From contig JBCDBX010000083.1 of assembly GCA_039182865.1 (NCBI GenBank), positions 1 through 7,507 on the forward strand: a DNA stretch of 7,507 nucleotides. Direction: 5' to 3'. The position numbers and the translations under genes were made by a program. The notes below the pieces were generated by a model, which saw only the letters and a list, made by a program, of their open reading frames with translations, was not told the DNA's origin and made no database searches. The stretch's first letter is position 1; every line of letters starts with the position of its first letter. Below are positions 1 to 7,034 of the stretch, one piece after another. The DNA comes from UBA1858 sp039182865 (GTDB lineage Bacteria; Pseudomonadota; Gammaproteobacteria; UBA4575).

Positions 1-438
1 ACTTTATCAGTTGATGATACTAAGGATATTATTGAAAGGTTAAGGATACGTTTTCCAAATATACAATCTCCCAAGCGAGCTGATATTTGTTATGCCACAC
101 AAAATCGTCAAGATGCTGTAAAAGAGCTTGTCAAAGACTGTGACCTCCTCTTAGTGATTGGTTCTATCACTAGCTCAAATTCAAATCGGTTGCGTGAAAT
201 TGCCGAAAAAAATAATATCGAGTCGTATTTAATTGATGACGCAGAACATATCTTTGAAAGTTGGCTTGAGAATAAAAACAATATTGGTGTGACTGCCGGT
301 GCATCTGCGCCTGAGATTCTGGTTAAAGAAGTTGTTGATAAGCTTAACCAACTTTGTGAGGCTAAAGTAGTTGAACTTGAAGGAGCTGAGGAAACAATTA
401 CATTTGCTGTCCCCAAAGAGCTAAGACAGCAAAACTGA
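1..438 (+). CDS. ispH: 4-hydroxy-3-methylbut-2-enyl diphosphate reductase, C-terminal part (5'-truncated by window)
   Basis: IspH (LytB) is a cytosolic [4Fe-4S] enzyme that reduces HMBPP to IPP and DMAPP, the last step of the MEP isoprenoid pathway. The frame is open from base 1 and ends with TGA at 436-438, giving 145 residues. The visible start TLSVDDT corresponds to about residue 168 of the 316-residue E. coli enzyme, so roughly 167 N-terminal residues lie outside the window. Visible signatures are ICYATQNRQ with the third cluster cysteine (codon 88-90, E. coli Cys197), the substrate-binding SSNSN (E. coli Ser225/Asn227 region), TAGASAP with the conserved serine (E. coli Ser269), and the C-terminal FAVPKELR. 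The aligned length matches E. coli closely, so the gene looks intact. The first in-frame ATG at 154 is internal and not a start. It is convergent with pilE, with two bases between the stops; P. aeruginosa also has ispH beside pilE. Confidence 0.97.
   Translation, partial: TLSVDDTKDIIERLRIRFPNIQSPKRADICYATQNRQDAVKELVKDCDLLLVIGSITSSNSNRLREIAEKNNIESYLIDDAEHIFESWLENKNNIGVTAGASAPEILVKEVVDKLNQLCEAKVVELEGAEETITFAVPKELRQQN
403..433. terminator. Possible 3' stem-loop between convergent ispH and pilE
   Basis: TTTGCTGTC (403-411) is perfectly complementary to GACAGCAAA (425-433), giving a 9-bp stem with a 13-nt loop. It lies inside the last codons of ispH (residues around AVPKELRQQ) and just beyond the pilE stop on the other strand. 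As an inverted repeat it could fold in both transcripts. There is no U-tract directly after the stem on either strand; on + a run of five T comes about 15 nt downstream, past the ispH stop. It is therefore not a textbook intrinsic terminator. It may be an RNA 3'-end stabilising hairpin or a chance palindrome in coding sequence. No better terminator is visible between the genes. Confidence 0.35.
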
Positions 439-440
439 AA

Positions 441-878
441 TTACTGATTTTTAGAATTATAAGTTAAGGTGTCTTCAGTATCGGTCGTTGGAAATGTCGG
501 CGTGGCTGTAAGCTGTACACATCGATTAATCGTTAAGGTATCACCATTTTCAGTGCAGACAGATGCCGAAATCAAATAATACCCCTCATCACTCTCTACA
601 CTTGTGCCATCACCTGAGTCAGCATAACCAAGCTCACCAATAAGATTTGTTGTATAGGTATTTTGATTTGAAAAGTACTTACGTTGCTCTTGCATGATGG
701 TATATAACATAGCATTTCCATCTGTTTTACGTGTTTTGATCATTTGATCTCGATATGTTGGATACGCAATCGATGCAATTATCGCAATAATAGAAACTAC
801 TATCAGTAATTCAACTAAGGTGACGCCAAATTGCTTTTTAGCCAAATAAGAAATTCTATCTGCCCTGAGTGATATCAC
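441..878 (-). CDS. pilE: Type IV pilus minor pilin PilE
   Basis: This is a class IVa prepilin of 145 residues, last gene of the operon. The leader ends KKQFG and cleavage is predicted after Gly18. The mature protein starts VTLVE, with Val rather than Phe/Met at +1 and the conserved Glu at +5 (residue 23). A hydrophobic alpha-1 helix runs to about residue 39 (AYP). The pattern TYRDQMIKTRKTDG and the cysteine pair Cys108/Cys120, a likely disulfide, fit the PilE minor-pilin family. In the family it is part of the priming and tip complex, joining it to the major pilin fibre. The start is uncertain: the upstream-most candidate is GTG at 878-876, overlapping the preceding gene by 23 nt without a strong ribosome site. 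A TTG at 845-843 would give the short leader MAKKQFG. The C terminus stops at LTYNSKNQ, where relatives often run on for a few residues. The family call is secure; the assignment as PilE rather than another pilin rests partly on position. Confidence 0.88.
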   Translation of the reverse strand: MISLRADRISYLAKKQFGVTLVELLIVVSIIAIIASIAYPTYRDQMIKTRKTDGNAMLYTIMQEQRKYFSNQNTYTTNLIGELGYADSGDGTSVESDEGYYLISASVCTENGDTLTINRCVQLTATPTFPTTDTEDTLTYNSKNQ

Positions 879-1266
879 AGTTTAACAACCATATTTGTTC
901 TATTTGACGCTCATCTAAAGGACCAACATCTTCTAGAATCAATGCGACGTCTTCCCCAACATGATTTGTAACTGCCGTATTGCCCTCATCAGAAATACAG
1001 TTACCCTTTACTGGTGTAAATAAGTCTGGATCGTATACGATGGTGTCAGCATTTAATAAATATCTGGATGGACCAACAAACACTTGATCATCATTTGCAC
1101 TATCTATTCTTGCAAATCGGATTTGAGCTTTATCAGCATTCACAAATGAAGGACAAACAAGTAACTCTACTAAATTATCGCCGCTATCGGTAAACCTGCA
1201 TTCCGCCGCATTTGCAAGTTGACAACATATTACAGCTAAAAGACATATTAAAAGAAATTTAGTCAT
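856..1266 (-). CDS. Small exported cysteine-containing protein in the pilY2 position
   Basis: This encodes 136 residues with a clear Sec signal peptide: MTKFLLICLLAVICCQ, then ANA before a likely signal peptidase I site after Ala20. The mature part is about 116 residues, acidic, with four cysteines (residues 23, 38, 90, 130) that could form two disulfides in the periplasm. No prepilin motif is present and I recognise no domain. The ATG at 1266-1264 overlaps the pilY1 stop in TAATG, a typical coupling junction, with GAGG about 10 nt upstream of the start. The end overlaps the probable pilE start. The slot between pilY1 and pilE is where P. aeruginosa has pilY2, a small protein of similar size. 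Position and export suggest a role in pilus tip biogenesis or PilY1 maturation, but I cannot show homology to PilY2 by eye, so no symbol is given. The small size, signal peptide and coupling make it a real gene. Confidence 0.85.
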   Translation of the reverse strand: MTKFLLICLLAVICCQLANAAECRFTDSGDNLVELLVCPSFVNADKAQIRFARIDSANDDQVFVGPSRYLLNADTIVYDPDLFTPVKGNCISDEGNTAVTNHVGEDVALILEDVGPLDERQIEQIWLLNCDITQGR

Positions 1267-4200
1267 TAGAATTCAACCTCGCGCCATGCTTGTCTGCCTT
1301 CTAAATCTGAGTTGATTTGGCTGTTTGCTTCGTTATTGACCCTGATTGAATCAATACTAGTATCCGATAACTGCGTCACTCTAAAGTCATTAAAGAAAGT
1401 AGAATCCAAAGGTGGAGATTCAAAACGAGTACTCACAATCACCTGCGAAACATCGGCTACGATAATGTTATCAGCCACATCAAACTCACCATCAATATTA
1501 AAATCAAATATTGGCTCTCCACCAGATGTTCCCGTTTGTGGATCTAATGCCAAAGAAAATCCACCTGAAGGTGGCTCACAACTCAACGCGAGTGGAATAA
1601 TGGTATTGGTAAAAATAGTACCGCCACGTAATTGTAAAGCACCAACAGCTCTTTCACCTGGAAATTCAATAAATGAATCAGTCAAATCAAGCGCGTCAAA
1701 ATCTATAAACCAGCCATCATCATTAATTGAAAGGCTATTATCACTAACTACTCGAACATCGATACTATCATCAGCTGATTGTTGTAAAACTTCATTTGTT
1801 AATACTTGCTCAACGAGGTTATTAGCAATCACCTCCGTATTACTTCCATCGTCAATTACCCCGTATATAGATTGAATACTGGTGTCGGTAGCATCGTTTA
1901 CTGCAAAAAACCTTCCTGTGGTAAAAACGACAACAAAACCATCTCCACGTTCGTTGTTCACTACGACCGGCCTAGTGGTAATAGGCTGAATTTCATTGGT
2001 TTCAGAGTATCTTGCTTCAAATAAAATAAATCGATTGTCTGAATCATTCCAATTATTCTCATTAGCACTCGAAACATCAACGACATGAAGATTACCTAAC
2101 AGATCACCTGCATAGAGTCGATCCACTGTTCCATTCCCATCAACATCTACTGCTCTAACATCCGAAATTCCATTAGGTGTGCCAATACCAGCTGCGCCCG
2201 TATCAATTTTTATTAAATCTCCTGCGCCACTCCAGCCATTAAATCCTTCATCAATAAAGAGCATATAAATAACTGCGTTTCCAGTCACACTTGTACTGTT
2301 GTATCCATTACCAAAAATTGCAACCCATCTTTGATTACCACTACCATCTTGAGAATTACTCATAGTGATTACGGGTGTCCCAAATGACAAACCCAGATCA
2401 CTAAGTAATTTGCCATCTGTATCTGTCGTCGCATTAGGATCATCTGCGGGTCCGAACTCCCACATCACATCATCTTCAGTAAAAGATTCTTGATCAGTAA
2501 TGTTTAAAGCATAGTAACCACGCCCACCTGCGCCAAGTCCTCCAACAAGTACAGTGTTCCAACTAGGAGAAGCAGATCCATCGGCACTGATGTAAGCATC
2601 GTTAATAGCCGGAGTTGCATCAACATAAAACTGATGGCGGTAAGCAGGATCAGAAAATACTGATAACTTAGAAAATACAAGATCAGGTACATAGGCAAAA
2701 CGTTCACTACCGTTTTCGGCATCAAACACATGTAGCATGCCATCGTTGGCAGCACTTAAAACTGATGCTTCACGATCGGCCTGCTGCGTTTGAAAATCTA
2801 AATATGTCTGACCATCAGCACTTGGCCATGCGCCACCAAATCTTCCTACTGCGTTTGGTGTACCGACAAATATCGGAGCAGCATTTGCGATCGTACCTAA
2901 TTTGGAAAAGTGAACAACACCGCCACCCGTGCTGGTTGTTTCAGGACGTATTCGAAAAATTTTATCCTCGTCAGGATTAGGGCCCTCAAGAATATCTTCT
3001 TGATTGGCAGTATCACCACGTAAATAATTTAAACGTAATTGACCATTACCATCCCCATCATTCAACTGCGATTGCTGCGTAGAATTTAGCACCGAATACT
3101 GGAATGCAGTGCCTGATCTTGAATTACTAGAGTAGGTGAAAATATTTCGGTTAAGTTGCTCAGCGCCATTTATACCAACTAAATCATCTAGCTCTTCTGC
3201 CGCACTCCATAAAAAGTCGGGTGCACCGTCGGAAGTCATAGCTAAGGACCCATCGGGATTGATTTCTTGTGCAGCTAAATCACCTGAGAGACTGACTGAG
3301 TCATAGAAGGTTCGATAAAGTACCGCATTATCTGCGGTGGCTTGTGTATTAATTGCAACAGGTGTGGTTGAGCTTATATCGGCGGAGACTGTAGCGGTCA
3401 AATTGCTTAACTGATTTACTCTCGTCCGATTAAAATCAAAATACTGTCCTCGTGCATTAATAGTGGCATGGAATAAATCTTTTACTAATCCAAGGTTGAA
3501 AGCAGCTGGATCATACCAAATCGCACTACGGATTTGACTATTCAAATAACCTGAATCGAAAGTAATGGCATGTGTTTTAATATGTTGTTGTAGTGTTGCA
3601 TCACTCGCTAGCGGAACAAACGTAGGCGTTGCTTCATAATAGATACGATCAAGGAAATCGGGTGTAACATCATCAATTAAGCCACTTTGTAAATCTTCTT
3701 TATAAAATGATATAGCGACATCAGCGAAAGTATTACTAAAGCCATCTGCTAAAAATCCACCATCAAAGGGATTACCCCCCTCATCTGCATCATTGTCATC
3801 GACACCTGTTATGAGATCATAAAAGCCATCACTTGCAACAATAATATGATTTGGCTGGCAACTACCAGCAGGCGCACTCAATGCGGGACAACCTTCATTT
3901 CCAGGCAATCCCGCACCAATATTTGGGAAAACACTACTCGCTTCACACGCTAGGTAATCTCGAGTTGCTTGAAAAGTTTGTTCTAGTGGAGAGGAAATAT
4001 TAACAGCATCTTCAGTTAACACAGGATTTGAAGAGTAGAGTGTTTGTAAAAGAGTTGCCTTATTGCCTGACAAGATGCTTTCATTCATTTCTACAGCCGG
4101 CAAATTAGCGGAGTTGAAATTAACTAATCCAATACGAGTGCCAGATTCATTTGCAATGAAGTCGCCAAGTAAACTTTTAGCGCGCAATTGTCGACTTCTG

Positions 4201-4910
4201 TGATAAACAAACCAATTATAAAAATTTTGGATATCAGCAAAATCAGCTGTGATAATAGTTTCACTATCTAATGTGAAATTGGGATCAGTAGTATTGGATG
4301 TTCGACTACATGTATAAAATCTAAATGCATCTATTCCTGTGTCAGGATCCGGTGAAATTAAATTGACTGTAGCAGAGTTTGGATCTGTAGGATCTAGAGG
4401 TGCCGCGGAAAAATCCACCTCAATATCAGCAAACTCAATACCGTCACTGCGCGTACCTACCCAAGGTTCATATATTTCCTGAGGGTCATAATAGAGTGAA
4501 TTATAGGTAGAACAACGAAAACGCCAGGCGTCTTGTGCAGCCACATAGCAGTTACCACCCGTGCTATCGACATATAGATTAGTTGGTGCTGCTATTCCAT
4601 AAGCATAGCCACCTAGTGCAGCCGCTCTAAGTTCACATCCTGGCCTATGAGTAATGGACTCAATCGACAAACCTGTTCCATCTGGATTAGGCGCAAAAAA
4701 TAAACCTGAGCTCAATGTATCAGCCGTCATGACTTCGTAATCCATACTGCCGGAATCATCACGTAGGATCATGACATTCGATTGTGTAGTAGGGCTTAAC
4801 AATAGTGGCGCCTGAGCGATATCAGGGATTGGTTCCAATGCATTAGTGGCAGGCGCTGCTAATGCAAATAATGCTATGAAGAATAAAAATTTATTATTAA
4901 TGTTATTCAT
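1266..4910 (-). CDS. pilY1: Type IV pilus tip-associated adhesin / assembly protein PilY1
   Basis: PilY1 is a large exported protein at the type IV pilus tip. In the family it acts in adhesion, surface sensing and control of pilus retraction. I start it at ATG 4910 (1214 residues), 10 nt after the pilX stop, because it yields a clean signal peptide (MNNINNKFLFF...ATNA, cleavage near 24). A TTG at 4937 would add nine residues and overlap pilX. The N-terminal region carries a von Willebrand A-type MIDAS signature, DDSGS at residues 51-55, with a later candidate metal ligand in IIVASDG (Asp361). Seven of eight cysteines fall between residues 92 and 351; the eighth is at 1111. A LNYLRGD segment is at 627-633. 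The C-terminal half has the PilY1 propeller pattern: ANDGMLHVFDA, VYVD-like strands, VLVGGLGAGGRGYYALN, AIFGNGYNS, and DVDGNGTVDRLYAGDLLGN. The last holds the calcium loop at 922-930. A further loop, DFNIDGEFD, lies at 1136-1144. Length is close to the about 1160 residues of the P. aeruginosa protein. Confidence 0.96.
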   Translation of the reverse strand: MNNINNKFLFFIALFALAAPATNALEPIPDIAQAPLLLSPTTQSNVMILRDDSGSMDYEVMTADTLSSGLFFAPNPDGTGLSIESITHRPGCELRAAALGGYAYGIAAPTNLYVDSTGGNCYVAAQDAWRFRCSTYNSLYYDPQEIYEPWVGTRSDGIEFADIEVDFSAAPLDPTDPNSATVNLISPDPDTGIDAFRFYTCSRTSNTTDPNFTLDSETIITADFADIQNFYNWFVYHRSRQLRAKSLLGDFIANESGTRIGLVNFNSANLPAVEMNESILSGNKATLLQTLYSSNPVLTEDAVNISSPLEQTFQATRDYLACEASSVFPNIGAGLPGNEGCPALSAPAGSCQPNHIIVASDGFYDLITGVDDNDADEGGNPFDGGFLADGFSNTFADVAISFYKEDLQSGLIDDVTPDFLDRIYYEATPTFVPLASDATLQQHIKTHAITFDSGYLNSQIRSAIWYDPAAFNLGLVKDLFHATINARGQYFDFNRTRVNQLSNLTATVSADISSTTPVAINTQATADNAVLYRTFYDSVSLSGDLAAQEINPDGSLAMTSDGAPDFLWSAAEELDDLVGINGAEQLNRNIFTYSSNSRSGTAFQYSVLNSTQQSQLNDGDGNGQLRLNYLRGDTANQEDILEGPNPDEDKIFRIRPETTSTGGGVVHFSKLGTIANAAPIFVGTPNAVGRFGGAWPSADGQTYLDFQTQQADREASVLSAANDGMLHVFDAENGSERFAYVPDLVFSKLSVFSDPAYRHQFYVDATPAINDAYISADGSASPSWNTVLVGGLGAGGRGYYALNITDQESFTEDDVMWEFGPADDPNATTDTDGKLLSDLGLSFGTPVITMSNSQDGSGNQRWVAIFGNGYNSTSVTGNAVIYMLFIDEGFNGWSGAGDLIKIDTGAAGIGTPNGISDVRAVDVDGNGTVDRLYAGDLLGNLHVVDVSSANENNWNDSDNRFILFEARYSETNEIQPITTRPVVVNNERGDGFVVVFTTGRFFAVNDATDTSIQSIYGVIDDGSNTEVIANNLVEQVLTNEVLQQSADDSIDVRVVSDNSLSINDDGWFIDFDALDLTDSFIEFPGERAVGALQLRGGTIFTNTIIPLALSCEPPSGGFSLALDPQTGTSGGEPIFDFNIDGEFDVADNIIVADVSQVIVSTRFESPPLDSTFFNDFRVTQLSDTSIDSIRVNNEANSQINSDLEGRQAWREVEF
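1479..1505 (-). other. C-terminal calcium-loop-like motif in PilY1
   Basis: These nine codons read DFNIDGEFD (PilY1 residues 1136-1144), the DxNxDGxxD spacing of EF-hand-like and dockerin-like calcium loops. It lies after the propeller region and is followed by ADNIIVAD. Calcium binding is inferred from the pattern only. Confidence 0.5.
2121..2147 (-). other. Calcium-binding loop of the PilY1 propeller
   Basis: These nine codons read DVDGNGTVD (PilY1 residues 922-930), followed by RLYAGDLLGNLHVVDV. The acidic/Asn residues at loop positions 1, 3, 5 and 9 have the spacing of the P. aeruginosa PilY1 site at residues 851-859 (Asp851, Asp853, Asn855, Asp859). There, calcium occupancy is known to control pilus extension and retraction. 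All four of those side-chain ligands are kept here. Confidence 0.8.
3012..3020 (-). other. RGD tripeptide in PilY1
   Basis: Residues 631-633 of PilY1 read RGD within LNYLRGDTA. A degenerate acidic loop, DGDGNGQ, begins at residue 618. P. aeruginosa PilY1 has an RGD at 619-621 next to a calcium loop at 600-608 and has been reported to bind integrins. An RGD-like segment after N-Y/W-L is common in PilY1 homologues, so it may be structural rather than adhesive. Confidence 0.55.
4746..4760 (-). other. MIDAS metal-site motif (DxSxS) in PilY1
   Basis: The codons for residues 51-55 read DDSGS, preceded by the hydrophobic strand NVMIL. This is the metal-ion-dependent adhesion site signature of von Willebrand A domains, usual near the N terminus of PilY1-type tip proteins. 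All three core ligand positions (Asp51, Ser53, Ser55) are present. Confidence 0.75.
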
Positions 4911-4920
4911 CGCAAGTCGT

Positions 4921-5463
4921 TTAGTTGACGATACCAAACATACTTTCTAGCACTACAACGGTGTTATCTGAACCACCAGTGCCTCGTGCAGTAATCTTAA
5001 ACATATCAACAACAAAATTAGTAGAAGACTCTTGGCCATAGGCATTGTCGATATTGGGATTACTAAGATCATTACTGACAGGACCGATATACTGGATGAC
5101 ATAACGCGGGGCTGTTCCTACACCAGGAATCCCTAAAACTTGTTCGGACTGTGTCGACCAATCGATTTCATTCCATACCTCATCGTATGAATTGGTAATC
5201 AATCCATCGGATGGATCATTATCAAAAGCGCCTAAATTAAGTTGATCACTCTCTAAAAATTCTTCAGCTGCACGTAAAGCAGTTTCTGCTGCTTCAAATG
5301 CAGTCATTTGATCTTTCAAGTTGCTAGACATCAATTCCTGCAAAGTCGTGGATTGCATACTAGTAATAGCTAGTAATGTCACCATGGTTAACATAATTAA
5401 ACCTATAACTAATGCAACCCCTTTATTTTTTGTTGCCCTTGTTTTAGTTAATAGTTTATCCAT
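4921..5463 (-). CDS. pilX: Type IV pilus minor pilin PilX
   Basis: This is a 180-residue prepilin. The leader ends ATKNKG, with cleavage predicted after Gly15, and the mature protein begins VALVIGLIML. It has a hydrophobic helix followed by the PilX-family block SMQSTTLQELMSSNLKDQ and AFEAAETALRAAEEFL (residues 55-70). The C-terminal stretch FKITARGTGGSDN and VVVLESMFG is also typical. Mature position 5 is Ile, not Glu. That fits the view of PilX as the counterpart of the tip pseudopilin GspK, which also lacks Glu5. There are no cysteines. The ATG at 5463-5461 lies 10 nt after the pilW stop, with AAGG overlapping that stop and about 9 nt before the start, a usable ribosome site. Family role: with PilV, PilW and PilY1 it forms the core of the pilus-tip initiation complex in the inner membrane. 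Confidence 0.93.
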   Translation of the reverse strand: MDKLLTKTRATKNKGVALVIGLIMLTMVTLLAITSMQSTTLQELMSSNLKDQMTAFEAAETALRAAEEFLESDQLNLGAFDNDPSDGLITNSYDEVWNEIDWSTQSEQVLGIPGVGTAPRYVIQYIGPVSNDLSNPNIDNAYGQESSTNFVVDMFKITARGTGGSDNTVVVLESMFGIVN

Positions 5464-5473
5464 AGCGATGACC

Positions 5474-6532
5474 TTAAATATTAGTGTTACGTATATTAAC
5501 TGTTATGGAAGATACATAACGCTTACGTCGATCATTTGTAGGATCTATCAACGTATTTGCGACAAGATAAGTATTGTCATCAAAGTCATCTGCAGTACGC
5601 ATTCCATCTTCGCTAGCGAATAAAAGCCCTATACGCACAGTTACCACACTGCCCCATGCATCTGCAGCTTCAACTACACCAGCAGGAACATAGCGATTAG
5701 CGACGCCATCAACAGATTCATCAATGCCGTAGAGAATTTGCATACTCTCAACACCTTCGAGCAGTTCTTCTCTTTCACTTTCTATATCGTCATTATTCTT
5801 GGCATAGATATATTCCTTGAAGAGTGAATTACCATCACCAGAATTAGACTCTGCTATGTAATAAATGATGGGGCTATAGGTGGCTAGGTGAGCGTCATTA
5901 CCAAATGCTCGACCTAGATTAGTTGAATTATTACCAGGGTTTTTACCTCCGGAGACCGGCGAGATAGAAACTCTAGTTGTGCTTCCCGTACTAACATCTC
6001 CTACTTGAAACAAAGATGCATGAGATGGATCACATGCGATTAATAATCTTCCTTCGAGGTTATCCGCAGACCACGAAGTGCCTAAACTCCTTTGCATAAC
6101 AAATTGATCGCTCACGGTATCCAGAAAATTTACTGCGGCAACTTGATTGCCTGCGCGTCGAATTAAAATGGCATCTGTTCCATCAGCTACATCACTAATT
6201 GAAGGTGGAAAAGTACTAACACCCGCCTCAAATCCTTGGATACCACCATCATCAAATATTGGACGCCACCAATCATCTGTAGAAGGATTAACAACATTGT
6301 TGCTATCCGCAGGCTGACTACACGGAATATACCCTGCCATACGAATATCACGCGCCAACATATCAATTGAGAAACGCGTATTTTCTTGCATTCGCGACAT
6401 ACCCTCTGTCACTTGATAAGTTGTTTTTGTTCCTAGGTAAACATGAATAATACCACCTAACAATAGTAGCCCCAGTACCATTGCTACCATAAGTTCTATA
6501 AACGTTACACCCCATTGTTTACACATCTTCAT
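5474..6532 (-). CDS. pilW: Type IV pilus minor pilin PilW
   Basis: This is a 352-residue prepilin, the usual large size for PilW. The short leader MKMCKQWG is cleaved after Gly8, giving mature VTFIELMVAM with Glu at +5 (residue 13). Family blocks visible are MQENTRFSIDMLARDIRMAGY (about residues 48-68, conserved helix extension), LLEGVESMQILYGID (about 257-271) and a C terminus ending VNIRNT. Cysteines at residues 71 and 167 could pair in the globular domain. The ATG at 6532-6530 lies one base after the pilV stop (TAA C ATG), so coupling is very likely. A second in-frame ATG two codons in would give the leader MCKQWG and cannot be excluded. Family role: partner of PilV, PilX and PilY1 in priming pilus assembly at the tip. 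Confidence 0.95.
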   Translation of the reverse strand: MKMCKQWGVTFIELMVAMVLGLLLLGGIIHVYLGTKTTYQVTEGMSRMQENTRFSIDMLARDIRMAGYIPCSQPADSNNVVNPSTDDWWRPIFDDGGIQGFEAGVSTFPPSISDVADGTDAILIRRAGNQVAAVNFLDTVSDQFVMQRSLGTSWSADNLEGRLLIACDPSHASLFQVGDVSTGSTTRVSISPVSGGKNPGNNSTNLGRAFGNDAHLATYSPIIYYIAESNSGDGNSLFKEYIYAKNNDDIESEREELLEGVESMQILYGIDESVDGVANRYVPAGVVEAADAWGSVVTVRIGLLFASEDGMRTADDFDDNTYLVANTLIDPTNDRRKRYVSSITVNIRNTNI

Positions 6533-6533
6533 G

Positions 6534-7034
6534 TTATAGCCCAGTCAATAAAACAACACTATGATCATCGCCGAGCGAATCAGACCATCGAACAGTCACT
6601 TCTATCTGCCCATTGTTCACTTCTTTTATTTCTCCATCGCCATTAGGCAAAGTGGCTTGAGAAACTAGGCCATCACAAAATGATTCTTGAACATAGCTTC
6701 CCAAACTACACTTCCACTCAAGTAAATCTAATTGAGCCATCTGAGAAGGAGTGCAACCAGAGGAACAATCTATTGAAGTACTAGGTGGGTTAGCTTCAAA
6801 ATCAATTGTATAAGCATTTGATGAAAGTGCTTGTTCTCGATTCGCGCGCATTCGATCAATAATACTTGATGCCAAAGACGTTGCTTGTGTTCTTAAGTGC
6901 GCGTTGTAACTACTCGACATACTGTAACCTTGCAAATTTGCCAATCCAAGTAAGCCAATACTAAATACGACAATCGCAATGAGCACTTCAAATAAAGTGA
7001 AACCTGATTGTTTGTTCTTTGTGAGCATTTTCAT
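6534..7034 (-). CDS. pilV: Type IV pilus minor pilin PilV
   Basis: This is a 166-residue prepilin. The leader MKMLTKNKQSG is cleaved after Gly11, and the mature protein begins FTLFEVLIAI with Phe at +1 and Glu at +5 (residue 16). IGLLGLANLQ and IIDRMRANR are hallmark PilV segments. Four cysteines (90, 94, 109, 120) can form two disulfides in the periplasmic domain. I start at ATG 7034-7032, which overlaps the stop of the upstream pilin gene in TGATG. A TTG one codon earlier would only add one residue. Family role: minor pilin of the tip complex with PilW, PilX and PilY1. Because its start is fused to the upstream stop codon, its translation may depend on ribosomes arriving from the upstream gene, which here carries a premature TGA. 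Confidence 0.94.
   Translation of the reverse strand: MKMLTKNKQSGFTLFEVLIAIVVFSIGLLGLANLQGYSMSSSYNAHLRTQATSLASSIIDRMRANREQALSSNAYTIDFEANPPSTSIDCSSGCTPSQMAQLDLLEWKCSLGSYVQESFCDGLVSQATLPNGDGEIKEVNNGQIEVTVRWSDSLGDDHSVVLLTGL

Noticed and set aside
108..416. 102-codon open frame on the - strand opposite ispH
   Set aside because: IspH active-site motifs are unmistakable on the + strand here; the antisense frame is Ser/Thr-rich with no recognisable features.
1312..1875. 187-codon open frame on the + strand opposite the 3' end of pilY1
   Set aside because: It is antisense to a well-supported PilY1 coding region, shows no domain, signal peptide or ribosome site, and its low-complexity composition mirrors the opposite strand.
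2504..2755. Hydrophobic 83-codon frame on the - strand within pilY1
   Set aside because: It is an alternate frame of the PilY1 propeller region, where the PilY1 frame carries family motifs (ANDGMLHVFDA, VGGLGAGGRGYYALN).
4911..4937. Extending PilY1 upstream to TTG 4937
   Set aside because: It would put nine residues, including Lys-Arg, before an already complete signal peptide and overlap pilX; ATG 4910 fits better.
5360..5378. Short tandem repeat CTAGTAATAG/CTAGTAATG inside pilX
   Set aside because: It is two imperfect copies of about 10 nt in the coding region for the hydrophobic helix and is best explained by codon composition.
5321..5623. 100-codon + strand frame across the pilX/pilW junction
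   Set aside because: It is antisense to the two conserved prepilin genes and has no supporting features.
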